From assembly GCF_042657185.1 (NCBI RefSeq), contig NZ_JBHSNN010000012.1: a stretch of 64,000 nucleotides of DNA. The stretch is one strand, 5' to 3'. Origin of the DNA: Ureibacillus thermophilus. Its GTDB lineage: Bacteria > Bacillota > Bacilli > Bacillales_A > Planococcaceae. Position numbers and translations under genes: made by a program. The notes beneath the pieces are model-generated. The model saw only the letters and a list, made by a program, of their open reading frames with translations. It made no database searches and was not told the origin of the DNA. Shown here piece after piece: positions 44,223-53,474 of the stretch. Position 1 is the first letter of the stretch, and each line of letters begins with the position of its first letter.

Positions 44223-44879
44223 ATGCTTGATTATTGGAATCGGATTATTTGGCCGATGCTTGAAGGAGCTCAAATGACCGTTTTGCTCTTCTTCATCGCC
44301 ATACTCATTTCAATTCCATTAGGATTTTTGCTGACTCTAGCTGTGCGAAGCCGCTTTAAGCTGCTCGCCTGGCTAGCCCAACTGTATATCACCGTTATGC
44401 GCGGCACCCCTCTCCTCTTGCAGCTTTTATTAATCTGCTTTGGATTGCCGATGATTCCAGGGATAGGAGAATATTTAGTATTTGATCGCTTCGTCGCTGC
44501 CTGCATTGGATTTGTCTTAAACTATGCTGCCTATTTTGCTGAAATTTTCCGCGGCGGCCTTCTTTCGATCGATAAAGGACAATATGAAGCGGCAAAAGTG
44601 CTCGGTTTAACCAAATGGCAAACAACAACGCGCGTCATTTTACCCCAAATGTTTCGCGTTGCACTGCCTGCTGTAGCCAATGAATCCATTACTCTCATTA
44701 AAGATACAGCTTTGCTCTACGCAGTGGCGGTGCCTGAACTATTGCACTTTGCCCAAACAGCCGTTAACCGTGAATTCACTATTGCCCCTTACTTTATTGC
44801 AGGGCTAATCTACTTGGCAATGACACTCATATTGACCGTGTTCTTTAAATGGTTAGAGCGTCGATACAAATACGAATAG
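44223..44879 (+). CDS. Polar amino-acid ABC transporter, permease
   Basis: A 218-residue HisM/GlnP-type permease with five hydrophobic segments. It has the family signature MRGTPLLLQLLLICFGLP near residue 60 and the EAA loop YEAAKVLGLTKWQTTTRVILPQ near 122. GGGAGG lies 7 bases before the ATG at 44223. It overlaps the open frame of the ATPase, but the preferred ATPase start is 11 bases downstream of its stop. Confidence 0.93.
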   Translation: MLDYWNRIIWPMLEGAQMTVLLFFIAILISIPLGFLLTLAVRSRFKLLAWLAQLYITVMRGTPLLLQLLLICFGLPMIPGIGEYLVFDRFVAACIGFVLNYAAYFAEIFRGGLLSIDKGQYEAAKVLGLTKWQTTTRVILPQMFRVALPAVANESITLIKDTALLYAVAVPELLHFAQTAVNREFTIAPYFIAGLIYLAMTLILTVFFKWLERRYKYE

Positions 44880-44890
44880 AGGTGAAAAAA

Positions 44891-45637
44891 TTGGCGCTGA
44901 TTGAAGTAGAAAATTTAAAGAAATCCTTCGGGAAACAAGAAATATTAAAATCCATTACATTTTCAGTCGATCGAAAAGAAGTGGTGGCAATCATTGGACC
45001 ATCCGGCTCAGGAAAAAGTACGTTGCTTAGAAGTTTAATTTATTTAGAGGAAATTGATGACGGAAGTATTTGTATCGACGGAGCATATTTAGCCAAAAAC
45101 GGCCATTATCCTAAACAAGACGATATCCGTAATATTACTGGTAAAATGGGAATGGTGTTTCAACATTTTAATTTATTCCCGCATTTAACTGTGAAGGAAA
45201 ATTTAGTGCTAGCACCAAAACTTCGGAAAACCGAGTCGATGGTCGACATTGAAAAAAGATGCATGGATTTACTCGGGAAAGTTGGTCTATCCGATAAAGC
45301 AAATGCCTATCCAAGCAATCTTTCAGGGGGACAAAAACAGCGGGTGGCGATTGCCCGTGCCCTTATGTTAAATCCGCAAATCCTCCTTTTTGATGAACCA
45401 ACTTCTGCCCTTGACCCAGAATTAACGGGAGAAGTATTAAAGGTGATGAAAGATTTAGCGGAAGAACATATGACGATGATTGTTGTTACCCATGAAATGG
45501 GCTTTGCTAGAGAAGTGGCAAACCGCGTTATTTTTATGGATGGCGGAGAAATTATCGAGGAAAATGAACCGACACAATTCTTCCTTCATCCTCAACATGA
45601 GCGGACGAAAGCATTTTTAAATAAAAACTGGAAATAA
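44891..45637 (+). CDS. Polar amino-acid ABC transporter, ATP-binding protein
   Basis: A 248-residue ABC ATPase: Walker A GPSGSGKST near residue 34, Q loop MVFQHFNLFPH, signature LSGGQKQR near 142, Walker B LLFDEPTSALDPE near 162, H-loop THEMGFA. The start is a TTG at 44891, spaced 6 bases from AGAGGTG; a longer frame to 44849 would overlap the permease. Last gene of the operon, followed by a terminator. Confidence 0.93.
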   Translation: MALIEVENLKKSFGKQEILKSITFSVDRKEVVAIIGPSGSGKSTLLRSLIYLEEIDDGSICIDGAYLAKNGHYPKQDDIRNITGKMGMVFQHFNLFPHLTVKENLVLAPKLRKTESMVDIEKRCMDLLGKVGLSDKANAYPSNLSGGQKQRVAIARALMLNPQILLFDEPTSALDPELTGEVLKVMKDLAEEHMTMIVVTHEMGFAREVANRVIFMDGGEIIEENEPTQFFLHPQHERTKAFLNKNWK

Positions 45638-45669
45638 CAAGGTCGTCTTTCTTCAGACGACCTTGTTTT
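45637..45669. terminator. Bidirectional terminator
   Basis: Arms ACAAGGTCGTCT and AGACGACCTTGT with a short loop; T-run rightward and A-run leftward. Shared by the ABC operon and the convergent membrane-protein gene. Confidence 0.88.
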
Positions 45670-46118
45670 TATTCAATCTCCACAGTATCGTTAAACAAAA
45701 TTCCGAAATAGCGATACTTTATATGTACATTATGAATCCCTTCATCATAGCTTACAATAAGACGATAACCCGTTCCCTTTTCTTCAGGATTTGTTCCTTT
45801 TGAAATGGAAATATTTTCAATACCTTCTAAATTTTCTGCTTCTCCCCTACCATCCGTCAAAGCAGCTAAATCTTTCTGTTGGTTGCTTACTTGGATTTTC
45901 ACATCTTTTGGATTTGCATTATTATTAATTCTCACACTCGTCACTTTTAAATCTTTCAATCCTTTATTTCCTATTTCAATCACTACCGAACGATTGTCTT
46001 CACTTTTTTCAATCGTTCCGGTTACCAATGGAGGAGCTGCTTTTAAATAAATAAAAAATCCTCCTATAAAAAGCACCAATAACAACACAACTGACAGTAA
46101 CTTTTTCAATGCAATCAT
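45669..46118 (-). CDS. Membrane-anchored hypothetical protein
   Basis: A 149-residue protein with an N-terminal anchor (KKLLSVVLLLVLFIGGFFIYL) and an extracytoplasmic beta-rich domain (VTGTIEKSEDNRSVVIEIGN, GYRLIVSYDEGIHNVHIKY). I do not recognise it. The gene upstream encodes a protein of similar layout, so they may be paralogues or an operon. Confidence 0.75.
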   Translation of the reverse strand: MIALKKLLSVVLLLVLFIGGFFIYLKAAPPLVTGTIEKSEDNRSVVIEIGNKGLKDLKVTSVRINNNANPKDVKIQVSNQQKDLAALTDGRGEAENLEGIENISISKGTNPEEKGTGYRLIVSYDEGIHNVHIKYRYFGILFNDTVEIE

Positions 46119-46230
46119 CCCTTTGAAATCATCATTCTATGCGGCATACCACTTTCAGTTTATCCTACCTTCTAATCAAATTGTTGAATGGAAAGTTAAA
46201 ACTCTGTGAAATCTAAATGCCAAAATCATG

Positions 46231-46728
46231 TCAATCTATAAATAAGACCGTTTCCCCAATATTAAATTCGTCCCGCATCTCCTTGCCATCTTCTTCCCAT
46301 ATCACAGTAAATACCCCATCATTTAACAAATCAACCAGTTCATCTTCAGACACTTCCCCCATATAAAGAACAATATCTTGCTTCACGATATATTCATTGT
46401 GGTCGATATCATCATATTCTGTATCTTCCCCCACCCAGTACACATCGGAAGTCAATAACTCTTTAAATGATTTCGGCATTTCTGTTCGTATATTCTCAGC
46501 ATTCGAATATTTAAATTTAAATGTAAAAAGCAAATTGCGGAAATTTTGTTGTTCCGGATGTTCTACATATTCCAATGCTCCGAGAGATTGGTAAGTTTCA
46601 TCATCAATCGGCTTTATTTCGGTACGAATTTCCATAGACGGATGAACCATTAAATATATAAACCCTGCGCAAAAAAAGATAAGAAAAAGCAGCAAAGTGA
46701 CAATTAATCCAATGACCTTTCTTTTCAC
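46231..46728 (-). CDS. Membrane-anchored hypothetical protein, GTG start
   Basis: A 165-residue protein with an N-terminal anchor (KVIGLIVTLLLFLIFFCAGF) and an acidic extracytoplasmic domain (RTEIKPIDDETYQSLGALEY, EYIVKQDIVLYMGEVSEDEL). The GTG at 46728 follows AAAGGGGG by 7 bases; the frame is open to 46800 without a site. Function unknown. Confidence 0.7.
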   Translation of the reverse strand: MKRKVIGLIVTLLLFLIFFCAGFIYLMVHPSMEIRTEIKPIDDETYQSLGALEYVEHPEQQNFRNLLFTFKFKYSNAENIRTEMPKSFKELLTSDVYWVGEDTEYDDIDHNEYIVKQDIVLYMGEVSEDELVDLLNDGVFTVIWEEDGKEMRDEFNIGETVLFID

Positions 46729-46864
46729 TTGCCAACCCCCTTTCATACACTTGCTCACGAACCGCAAAGGTGGTAAATATTTATAATATTCTCGATACAT
46801 TTGTTTTTTCCTCTATACTGTTCATCATTAGTATTCCAAGGGTTCAACGATTTACTCGCTGTTT

Positions 46865-47095
46865 GTAAAAAATTGATTGGAGTGACAGGGCGAGTTCCTG
46901 TCGCGCACGCTTAGTCATAAAGCAAAGCTTTCCTGCGACGAGCCCTCTCGAGACCACGAGGAGCGAAGGAATGAATCAGAGGAGGGCCTGCGGAAAGCGT
47001 CCCCGGAACGGAAATCAATTTTTAATAACATATCAAAAAAACATCATTTTCTCTTTGGAGAAAATGATGTTTTTTTAGATTTGTCCCAACCTCTT
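46865..47095 (+). repeat. Family A repeat, copy 3, left end missing
   Basis: Begins directly at AAAAAATTGATTGGAGTGAC and runs through the core and the ACATCATTTTCT hairpin to TTTGTCCCAACCTC. The left inverted end is lost, and part of the core (the CCGGGC block) is missing. Confidence 0.85.
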
Positions 47096-47106
47096 TTTTA
47101 CTTATA

Positions 47107-47244
47107 TTACTTTATATAGGTAAAGAATACTTCTTTCAGCAATCCATCATTACGAAGTATTAATGTATGAATTTGAGGACAATTATGTAAGACAAAATGG
47201 CGAATACGAATTTTTTCAAAACTAAATCGATGAATTGAAAACAT
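47107..47244 (-). other. Unassigned 45-codon frame in a 600-base gap
   Basis: In the gap 47096-47703 I see one frame with coding-like residues (MFSIHRFSFEKIRIRHFVLH, ending EVFFTYIK), open without a start further upstream. It has no ribosome site and could be the tail of a lost gene. The rest of the gap is AT-rich with nothing recognisable. Confidence 0.2.
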
Positions 47245-47648
47245 TGTCGTTATAGAAATCGTTAATACTATCGTAATGGGGCTGCTTAAGAAATATTCTT
47301 TACGCTATTAATTAAATTATCCACTATATTTTAAATTTTTAAAATACGGAAAGCAAAAATGAAGATTTTTGCGTCATAATCATTTCATACTTTGGGCTTA
47401 CTAAGCGAATTTTGCAATATTAGAATTTTTTATAATAAATAGTAAAATGGTTTCGTTTTTTTAGAAGTTTATGACAATTCAGTTTCTGGCACATCAGCTT
47501 CTTTATATTTGCGTCCATATTATTAATATTCGATTTTATTCGAACGAAATCCTTCATTATTCTGGTATAAAAAAAATTGATTATATTCATTCAATCAGCA
47601 AATTATGGATTACTCTAAATTTCTTTGCAAAAAGGAATAATAGAAAGT

Positions 47649-47688
47649 CCACCCCCAATCAGGAATTTTTTCATTCCAATTGGGGGTT
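47649..47688 (-). terminator. Hairpin after the basic peptide gene
   Basis: Arms ACCCCCAAT and ATTGGGGGT around a 20-base AT-rich loop with inner GGAAT/ATTCC pairing. No clear T-run follows, so termination is uncertain. Confidence 0.5.
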
Positions 47689-47703
47689 CATTGAAACTGC
47701 TAA

Positions 47704-47841
47704 TTACGATTTGTCATTTGTTTTCCGGTTTCGAATGTTGGCTACATGATGGTCAAATTCTCTCGCCAACTCTTCCGCTCTTTTTCTTCGATTTAATTTT
47801 TGGCTTCCTTTGTTAAAGTTCATTTTATGTTTCCTTTTCAT
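47704..47841 (-). CDS. Small basic protein, 45 residues
   Basis: Start ATG at 47841 with an excellent GGAGGTG 7 bases upstream. The peptide is strongly basic (KRKHKMNFNKGSQKLNRRKR) with a short amphipathic helix (AEELAREFDHHVANI). It could bind nucleic acid and resembles the minor small basic spore proteins of Bacillales in size and composition, but matches no SASP family I know. Confidence 0.6.
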   Translation of the reverse strand: MKRKHKMNFNKGSQKLNRRKRAEELAREFDHHVANIRNRKTNDKS

Positions 47842-47984
47842 CCTTTTCACCTCCGTTGTCTTAGTTTGTACAACTTTGGTGAAAAAGCTTATACCACTAT
47901 TATAGAAAATCAGCATTTAATGGATAATAAAAACGGAGGAAATGAGCTTCACCCTTTACAAACGTGCATTTCATTCAACTTGCA

Positions 47985-48303
47985 AGAGGCTGGGACATAA
48001 ACAAAAAATGAAAGGGGCAGTTGAAAGAGTTTTGATAAACAATTGATATAACGAAAAATTGATTGAAGTGACGGGGCAAATTTCTGTCGCGCACGCTTAG
48101 TCACAAAGCGGAGCAAGCTCAAGGAAGTAAATTCAAAACTTTCATGCGACGAGCCCTCTCGAGACCACGAGGAGCGAAGGAATGACTCAGAGGAGGGCCT
48201 GCGGAAAGCGTCCCCGGAACGGAAATCAATTTTAATAACATATCAAAAAAACATCATTTTCTCCTTGGAGAAAATGATGTTTTTTTAGATTTGTCCCAGC
48301 CTC
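47985..48303 (+). repeat. Family A repeat, copy 4 (both ends present)
   Basis: From AGAGGCTGGGACATAAAC to TTTGTCCCAGCCTC, about 319 bases, the longest copy. It holds a unique insert (GGAGCAAGCTCAAGGAAG region) in the core. All other blocks are as in copy 2 but in the opposite orientation. Confidence 0.9.
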
Positions 48304-48337
48304 ATTCATATAATAATTTTGATAGGTTCCTACCTAA

Positions 48338-48928
48338 TTAGTCATTCATTTCCACTTTTAAAATTTCACCTGTTGTTGCATCCACTTTGATTTCGATTTC
48401 ATCGGCATTCTTTTTGTATTCAATTGAATATTGCGACTTTCCATTTTCCACTTCAAGAGACCAGCCTGTTGGAGTAAAGCCGTTCACTTCATCTTTAACA
48501 GAAGCTTTTTCGATGGCTTCATTCGGCTCAATGATATTTGAAAAATCCAATGCTTCCTCGTGATCCCGGTTGGCTTCGACTTCATTTACCTTCATTTCTT
48601 TAGTCTCCGCATCAATTACCGCTTCATATTCATTTGCTGAATCAAAGCCGTCAATTTTATAATGAAGACCACCAAAACCGGAATCTAAATCAATGGATTC
48701 AATATTTGCATCTGGATAAGCTTCTAAAAATGTATCAACTGCTTCTTTCATTGATACCGTTGGATTCGTAATATCTACATTTGCATCCACTGCCGATTCA
48801 TTTGTCGTGTTAACTTCCGTCTTTGTACTAACTTGATTGTTTGCATCATTATTATCCTTTGATTCATCATTTCCGCACGCAGTCAACAACATGAGAGCAG
48901 CACTTGTAATGATGATTTTTTTGAACAT
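48338..48928 (-). CDS. PepSY-domain lipoprotein
   Basis: A 196-residue lipoprotein: signal ending LMLLTAC (Cys near residue 17), an Asn/Asp-rich linker, then two PepSY-like repeats (VSMKEAVDTFLEAYPDANIE... and EPNEAIEKASVKDEVNGF...). Each repeat ends in the 'YEAVIDAETKEM' or 'EIKVDATTGEIL' strand. PepSY modules are thought to inhibit proteases or sense at the cell surface. GAAGGAGG precedes the ATG at 48928. Confidence 0.88.
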   Translation of the reverse strand: MFKKIIITSAALMLLTACGNDESKDNNDANNQVSTKTEVNTTNESAVDANVDITNPTVSMKEAVDTFLEAYPDANIESIDLDSGFGGLHYKIDGFDSANEYEAVIDAETKEMKVNEVEANRDHEEALDFSNIIEPNEAIEKASVKDEVNGFTPTGWSLEVENGKSQYSIEYKKNADEIEIKVDATTGEILKVEMND

Positions 48929-49272
48929 ATGTGCAACCTCCTTCAGCATAAAGTATTCGTAGTTTTTCGAAAATCATACAATGATTTCTAAATCTTCAAA
49001 ATGAATATCAGACTATTTTCACTACTCATTATTTCTTCAAAAACTCATTGAACCCTATAAAATATTTGCCGAATTGCAAAATGGCTTCTTCTTAAAAAAC
49101 GAATATTTTTCATTGGGTGAAAAACAATTGAGCCATAAACGACATATAAATTCTATTTTAAAAAATTACAAGAAATTATATCGAAATGGACTATCTCTAC
49201 TCAAGAAAAAAGAGGATTATTTGGTTTTTTAGGGAATTAAATATATATCACATTCTTGAGGAGGGATTTTTA
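48929..49272. other. 340-base intergenic region
   Basis: AT-rich divergent spacer between the PepSY lipoprotein and the DJ-1/PfpI gene. It should hold two promoters; I see no open frame or repeat. Confidence 0.4.
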
Positions 49273-49827
49273 ATGGGGAAAAAAGTTTTAATTCTTGCCG
49301 GTGATGCAGTAGAAGCGCTTGAGGTGTATTATCCATATTATCGTTGTTTAGAAGCTGGGTATGATGTAACAATTGCTGCACCATCTGCTAAAAAATTGCA
49401 AACAGTGGTGCATGATTTTGTCGATGGTGTCGACACGTATATTGAACGCCCAGCATATGGCTTACAGGCGCATGAAGCTTTCGAAAATATTAAACCTGAA
49501 GAATATGATGGCCTCATTATCCCAGGCGGCCGCGCGCCAGAGTACATCCGATTAAATGAATATGTTCCATCAATTGTTAAACACTTTTTTGAAGCAGGAA
49601 AACCCATTGCGGCCGTTTGCCATGCTGCACAAATTTTTGCCACAATTCCAGATGTTATTAAAGGCCGCGAGTTAACAGCATATATCGCCTGCAAACCAGA
49701 AGTGAAAGCAGCTGGCGGCACATATATCGATCAAAACCTTCACGTAGATCAAAACCTTGTCAGCGGACATGCTTGGCCAGATTTGCCAGGACTTATGAGG
49801 GAATTCATCGCTTTATTAGAAAAATAA
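49273..49827 (+). CDS. DJ-1/PfpI-family protein
   Basis: A 184-residue class I glutamine-amidotransferase-like protein. Motifs: KKVLILAGDAVEALEVYYP, the loop GLIIPGGRAPEYIR near residue 78 with the conserved Glu, and the nucleophile Cys in AAVCHAAQIFA near 115, followed by the active-site-type SGHAWPDLPGLM end. Family members act as glyoxalases or deglycases or chaperones; which applies here is unknown. GAGGAGGG lies before the ATG at 49273. Confidence 0.92.
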   Translation: MGKKVLILAGDAVEALEVYYPYYRCLEAGYDVTIAAPSAKKLQTVVHDFVDGVDTYIERPAYGLQAHEAFENIKPEEYDGLIIPGGRAPEYIRLNEYVPSIVKHFFEAGKPIAAVCHAAQIFATIPDVIKGRELTAYIACKPEVKAAGGTYIDQNLHVDQNLVSGHAWPDLPGLMREFIALLEK

Positions 49828-49848
49828 TAGTCGTCAAATCAAAATTCA

Positions 49849-50148
49849 GAAGAGGCTGGGACATCAACCAAAAATTATTGGGGTAGCTGAAAGAGTTTTG
49901 ATAAACAATTGATAGAACGAAAAATGGATTGGAGTGACGGTGCGAGTTCCTGTCGCGCACCCTTAGTCGCAAAGCAAAGCTTTCCTGCGACGAGCCCTCT
50001 CGAGACCACGAGGAGCAAAGGAATGAATCAGAAGAGGGCCTGCGGAAAGCGTCCTCGGAACGGAAATCAATTTTTAATAACATATCAAAAAAACATCATT
50101 TTCTCTTTGGAGAAAGTGATGTTTTTTTAGATTTGTCCCACCAGCCTC
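49849..50148 (+). repeat. Family A repeat, copy 5
   Basis: From AGAGGCTGGGACATCAACC to TTTGTCCCACCAGCCTC, with small decay in the right end (an extra CA) and in the hairpin (one mismatch). It lies just after the DJ-1/PfpI gene. Confidence 0.88.
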
Positions 50149-50150
50149 AT

Positions 50151-50270
50151 GTAGATACAATCTCAAAAGAAACGGAAGAATAATTAGCAGTCGTTGCTCA
50201 ACTGACTGAAACCGCTGAAGATCGGTCTGCATCTGTAAAAGAATTACGCGAGTTAGTATATCATTTTTAA
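50151..50270 (+). pseudogene. Methyl-accepting chemotaxis protein, C-terminal remnant
   Basis: Forty codons in one frame with an internal stop: VDTISKETEE-stop-LAVVAQLTETAEDRSASVKELRELVYHF-stop (split here only to show the break). The pattern ISxETEE...A...S..ELxxLVxxF is that of MCP C-termini. The remainder of the gene is absent; the family A copy directly abuts it, so it may have caused the truncation. Confidence 0.55.
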
Positions 50271-50576
50271 ATATACACTTAATAAACTAGTTTATTAGAA
50301 GTGTATTGGATAGTGAAAACGTGTTCAATCCAAATGAGCGCAATCTGTTGATTTTATTTTATCGTTTACACCCGTATCTCGAATAAAGTAATTGACAATC
50401 AATTCATAATCGTAAATGACATCCACCTACTTTAAGTTGACGAATGACAGTTTTTAACGCTGTTTCGATTTTGATTCCATCTCATTTTTCTTCTTTCACC
50501 TTTTGATTGAGTTTAGGTATTAACGGATTATCAATTTTAACATCAAATATTCCTTTTCTTTTTGTCATGATAAATA
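50271..50576 (-). pseudogene. Decayed frame downstream of tRNA-Arg
   Basis: The minus strand from about 50568 reads MTKRKGIFDVKIDNPLIPKL...KEEK-stop, then continues in the same frame DGIKIETALKTVIRQLKVGG before another stop. This looks like a short broken gene. I do not recognise it; nothing else is visible in the region. Confidence 0.3.
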
Positions 50577-50692
50577 AAAAAGCACCCTCAACCATAAATC
50601 ATTTCACATGAATCAGTCAAATGACCGATTCCTGTAAAATGTACTCATGATTGAGAGTGCTTGATATGATTGGGATCAACCCACTTTTTTAG
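50577..50692 (-). terminator. Long hairpin downstream of tRNA-Arg
   Basis: Arms AAGCACTCTCAATCAT and ATGGTTGAGGGTGCTT (minus strand) enclose about 50 bases that also pair internally (ATCGGTCATTTGACTGAT). T-run follows. Likely the tRNA terminator. Confidence 0.6.
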
Positions 50693-50766
<74 letters not shown>

Positions 50767-50874
50767 ATTTTATTTTCCCAAAGGACAATATTTATTATAT
50801 TAGTGTAGTGTGAAAATGTCAATGGATTTTTTTTTATTTTTTTCGATGATTTTTCACACTACATTCTTCTAAAA

Positions 50875-51378
50875 CTATTCCAAATGAAACTCTTTTTGAG
50901 CAATTTCTTCTCCATTGTCTGTATAAGCAGTGAATTTCCATAAATTGTCCTTAAACTCAATCACTGCGTAGCTTTTTTTATCTAATCCCCGAGGCTTTAA
51001 TAAGCTGCCAGGGTTTACAAACATGGTGTTCTCGACAAGTTCTGCGCCTAGCACGTGAGAATGGCCGAAAAAGACTGCATCCGCTTCCACTTCTTTGGCT
51101 CGATAAAATAAATTCATCGTTGTCGATTTTACATTATACAAATGGCCATGGGTTACATAAATCTTTTTCCCTTCCACTTCAAAAAGTTCTTCTTCTGGAA
51201 ATCGTTTATCTCGATCGCAATTCCCACGAACTCGTTTTACTCCTTCGAAATATGGATGCTTATAATCCAATTCACTATCTCCACAGTGTATCACAACATC
51301 CACTTCTGGATGGCGATTTTTTACCGTTTGAATGATTTCTTCATCTCCATGGGTATCACTCATAACTAATAACTTCAT
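50875..51378 (-). CDS. ysnB: YsnB/YfcE-family metallophosphoesterase
   Basis: A 167-residue calcineurin-like phosphoesterase: MSDTHGDEE near residue 6, HCGDSE near 33, RGNCD near 52, THGH near 76 and FGHSH near 103 provide the two-metal centre. B. subtilis YsnB sits next to ysnA and rph, as here. The natural substrate is unknown. The ATG at 51378 follows AAAAGGGTG by 6 bases. Confidence 0.93.
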   Translation of the reverse strand: MKLLVMSDTHGDEEIIQTVKNRHPEVDVVIHCGDSELDYKHPYFEGVKRVRGNCDRDKRFPEEELFEVEGKKIYVTHGHLYNVKSTTMNLFYRAKEVEADAVFFGHSHVLGAELVENTMFVNPGSLLKPRGLDKKSYAVIEFKDNLWKFTAYTDNGEEIAQKEFHLE

Positions 51379-51513
51379 TGGCTTCACCCTTTTCTTTAAA
51401 AAAACATATTCCTAAATAAAATATTAATAAATATTTCAAAAAATGTAAAAGGTCATTTAATGATTTTGGACGCCTTAATGAGTTAGTAAATCCTGTTTTA
51501 CCAAAAAAATAAA

Positions 51514-51537
51514 AAGAGGCTGCTTAAGCCCCTCTTC
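51514..51537 (-). terminator. Terminator of yjdM/phnA
   Basis: Arms AAGAGG-GCTT and AAGC-CCTCTT, then a run of T on the minus strand. Confidence 0.8.
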
Positions 51538-51867
51538 TTACGCTTTTTTCACAAATTCCGATTTCAACTTCATCCCGCCGAAACCGTCAATTTTACATTC
51601 CATATTATGATCCCCTTCCACTAATCGAATGTTTTTCACCTTTGTACCAATTTTTAAAGTGGAAGAGCTTCCTTTTACTTTCAAATCTTTGATAATTGTG
51701 ATTGTATCGCCATCCTGCAGTATATTGCCGAATGCATCCTTTACAACCAATCCATTTTCTTCAGCCTGTTCATCATCAGTCCATTCATAGGCGCATACTG
51801 GACAAATGAATAAATTGCCGTCTTCATACGTATATTCGGAATTGCATTTTGGACAGTTTGGTATCAT
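51538..51867 (-). CDS. PhnA/YjdM-family zinc-ribbon protein
   Basis: A 109-residue protein with an N-terminal zinc ribbon (CPKCNSEYTYEDGNLFICPVC) followed by the compact PhnA beta domain (VVKDAFGNILQDGDTITIIKDLKVKG). The family was once linked to phosphonate use, but its role is unclear. Inserted between ysnB and rdgB relative to B. subtilis. Confidence 0.92.
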   Translation of the reverse strand: MIPNCPKCNSEYTYEDGNLFICPVCAYEWTDDEQAEENGLVVKDAFGNILQDGDTITIIKDLKVKGSSSTLKIGTKVKNIRLVEGDHNMECKIDGFGGMKLKSEFVKKA

Positions 51868-51962
51868 TTCATTTCCTCCATTTTTACAAGCATTCCTTAA
51901 TAATATAATTAATACTTATGGAAATTTCAAATGTTTATAGAAATTTCCAAACTGTCCTTTTC

Positions 51963-52556
51963 TTACTTCAATACATTTGGCAATTCTTTTGTTAGCTTTC
52001 GAATGGCATTTCCACGGTGGGAAATGGCTCCTTTTTCTTCCGGTGTCAGTTCCGCCATTGTTTTGCCAAGCTCTGGTACATAAAAAATGGGATCGTATCC
52101 AAAACCATTTGTACCCCGTTTTTCATTTAAAATTTTCCCTTCACAAGCGCCTAGGAAAGTTTGGGATTCAATATTTGGGCCGCTGATTGCGATGGCGCAA
52201 ACAAAGCGGGCCGTGCGCTTTTGATCGGGCACACCTTTCAATTTTTCGAGCACCTTTTGAATATTTGCTTCATCATCATGATCTCCCGCATAACGGGCAG
52301 AATAGACCCCAGGTTCGCCTCCAAGGGCGTCGACTTCAAGGCCGCTATCATCAGCTATCACCAATTTTCCAAGGGCTTTTGAGAGCGTTTCTGCTTTAAT
52401 TACAGCGTTTTCTTCAAAGGTCCTTCCCGTTTCTTCTATCTCCACATCGTTTGCAATATCTAGCATCGTTACAACTTCATAGCCCAATGGTTTGAAAATG
52501 GCTTCAAAATCTTTTGCTTTTCCTTTATTTTTTGTTGCAATGACGACTTGTTTCAT
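51963..52556 (-). CDS. rdgB: XTP/dITP diphosphatase (RdgB/YsnA)
   Basis: A 197-residue Ham1-type pyrophosphatase that removes non-canonical purine nucleotides. Motifs: ATKNKGKAKDFEAIF at the N-terminus, VIADDSGLEVDALGGEPGVYSARYAG near residue 66 (shown as two blocks in the protein), NGFGYDPIF near 150, and SHRGNA near 177. It overlaps nothing but lies 14 bases after rph, as in the rph-ysnA pair of B. subtilis. Confidence 0.96.
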   Translation of the reverse strand: MKQVVIATKNKGKAKDFEAIFKPLGYEVVTMLDIANDVEIEETGRTFEENAVIKAETLSKALGKLVIADDSGLEVDALGGEPGVYSARYAGDHDDEANIQKVLEKLKGVPDQKRTARFVCAIAISGPNIESQTFLGACEGKILNEKRGTNGFGYDPIFYVPELGKTMAELTPEEKGAISHRGNAIRKLTKELPNVLK

Positions 52557-52570
52557 GTTTTAAGTCCCCT

Positions 52571-53311
52571 TTAGTTTTGAATGAGCTTTGCATCTTCGCC
52601 AAGCACTGATTTTTGGATTTCGATTAATTCCAGAATTCCTTTTTCCCCTAAATCAAGCAATGTATTTAATTCATCTCGGGAAAAGGTTGCTTCTTCTCCA
52701 GTGCCTTGAATTTCCACAAATCGGCCGTTTCCTGTCATCACTAGGTTCATATCCACCATTGCTTCAAAATCTTCCGCAAAGTTTAAATCCAACACAGGCC
52801 CAATCGTTTCAATGAAACCTACACTTGTTGCCGCTAGAAAATCGGTTACCGGAAATTTTTCAAAAGGTGATTCTTTATGGAGTTTTGCAAGAGCTTGCGT
52901 TAAAGCGACGAAAGCACCTGTAATAGAAGCAGTACGTGTACCGCCATCTGCCTGAATGACATCACAATCAATCCAAATTGTTTTTTCACCTAATGCTTCC
53001 AAATCCACAACCGCTCTTAAAGCTCGTCCAATCAAACGCTGAATTTCCATCGTCCGGCCGCTGATTTTGCCGCGGGATGCTTCGCGGACTGTTCGTTCTT
53101 GCGTCGCCCTTGGCAGCATGGAGTATTCCGCCGTAATCCATCCTTTGCCTTGGCCGCGAAGGAAGCTTGGCACCTTATCTTCCAATGTTGCGGTGCAAAT
53201 CACTTTCGTATTTCCTACTTGTATTAACACAGAACCTTCTGGATGCATTAAATAATTTGTTTCGATTGTTACAGGTCTTAATTGATTTACTTCTCTTCCA
53301 TCTACTCTCAT
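52571..53311 (-). CDS. rph: Ribonuclease PH
   Basis: A 246-residue phosphorolytic 3'-5' exoribonuclease that matures tRNA 3' ends. Visible: RVDGREVNQLRPV, GWITAEYSMLPRATQER near residue 65, VIQADGGTRTASITGAF near 118, and VEIQGTGEE near 200. Normal length. The ATG at 53311 is preceded by AGGAGG; an upstream ATG 13 codons away has no site. Confidence 0.96.
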   Translation of the reverse strand: MRVDGREVNQLRPVTIETNYLMHPEGSVLIQVGNTKVICTATLEDKVPSFLRGQGKGWITAEYSMLPRATQERTVREASRGKISGRTMEIQRLIGRALRAVVDLEALGEKTIWIDCDVIQADGGTRTASITGAFVALTQALAKLHKESPFEKFPVTDFLAATSVGFIETIGPVLDLNFAEDFEAMVDMNLVMTGNGRFVEIQGTGEEATFSRDELNTLLDLGEKGILELIEIQKSVLGEDAKLIQN

Positions 53312-53438
53312 GTACTTTCCTCCTAAAAATAATCGCCCATATATTAGCATACTTTTCCTTTAGAAAAAAGTCATTGCACATTTTTAATAATTTGTAGGCA
53401 TACACTCTTTTATAGCTTGTAGCATTTTTCTACAAGTA

Positions 53439-53469
53439 AAAAAGCTCGAAAAGTACCTTTCGAGCTTTC
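53439..53469 (-). terminator. Hairpin between racE and rph
   Basis: Arms AAAGCTCGAAA and TTTCGAGCTTT with a GTACC loop, followed on the minus strand by a T-run. Confidence 0.85.
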
Positions 53470-53474
53470 TGTAT

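Noticed and set aside
47471..47749. 92-codon plus-strand frame
   Set aside because: It has no ribosome site, runs antisense through the terminator and part of the well-supported basic peptide gene, and its composition is random-looking.
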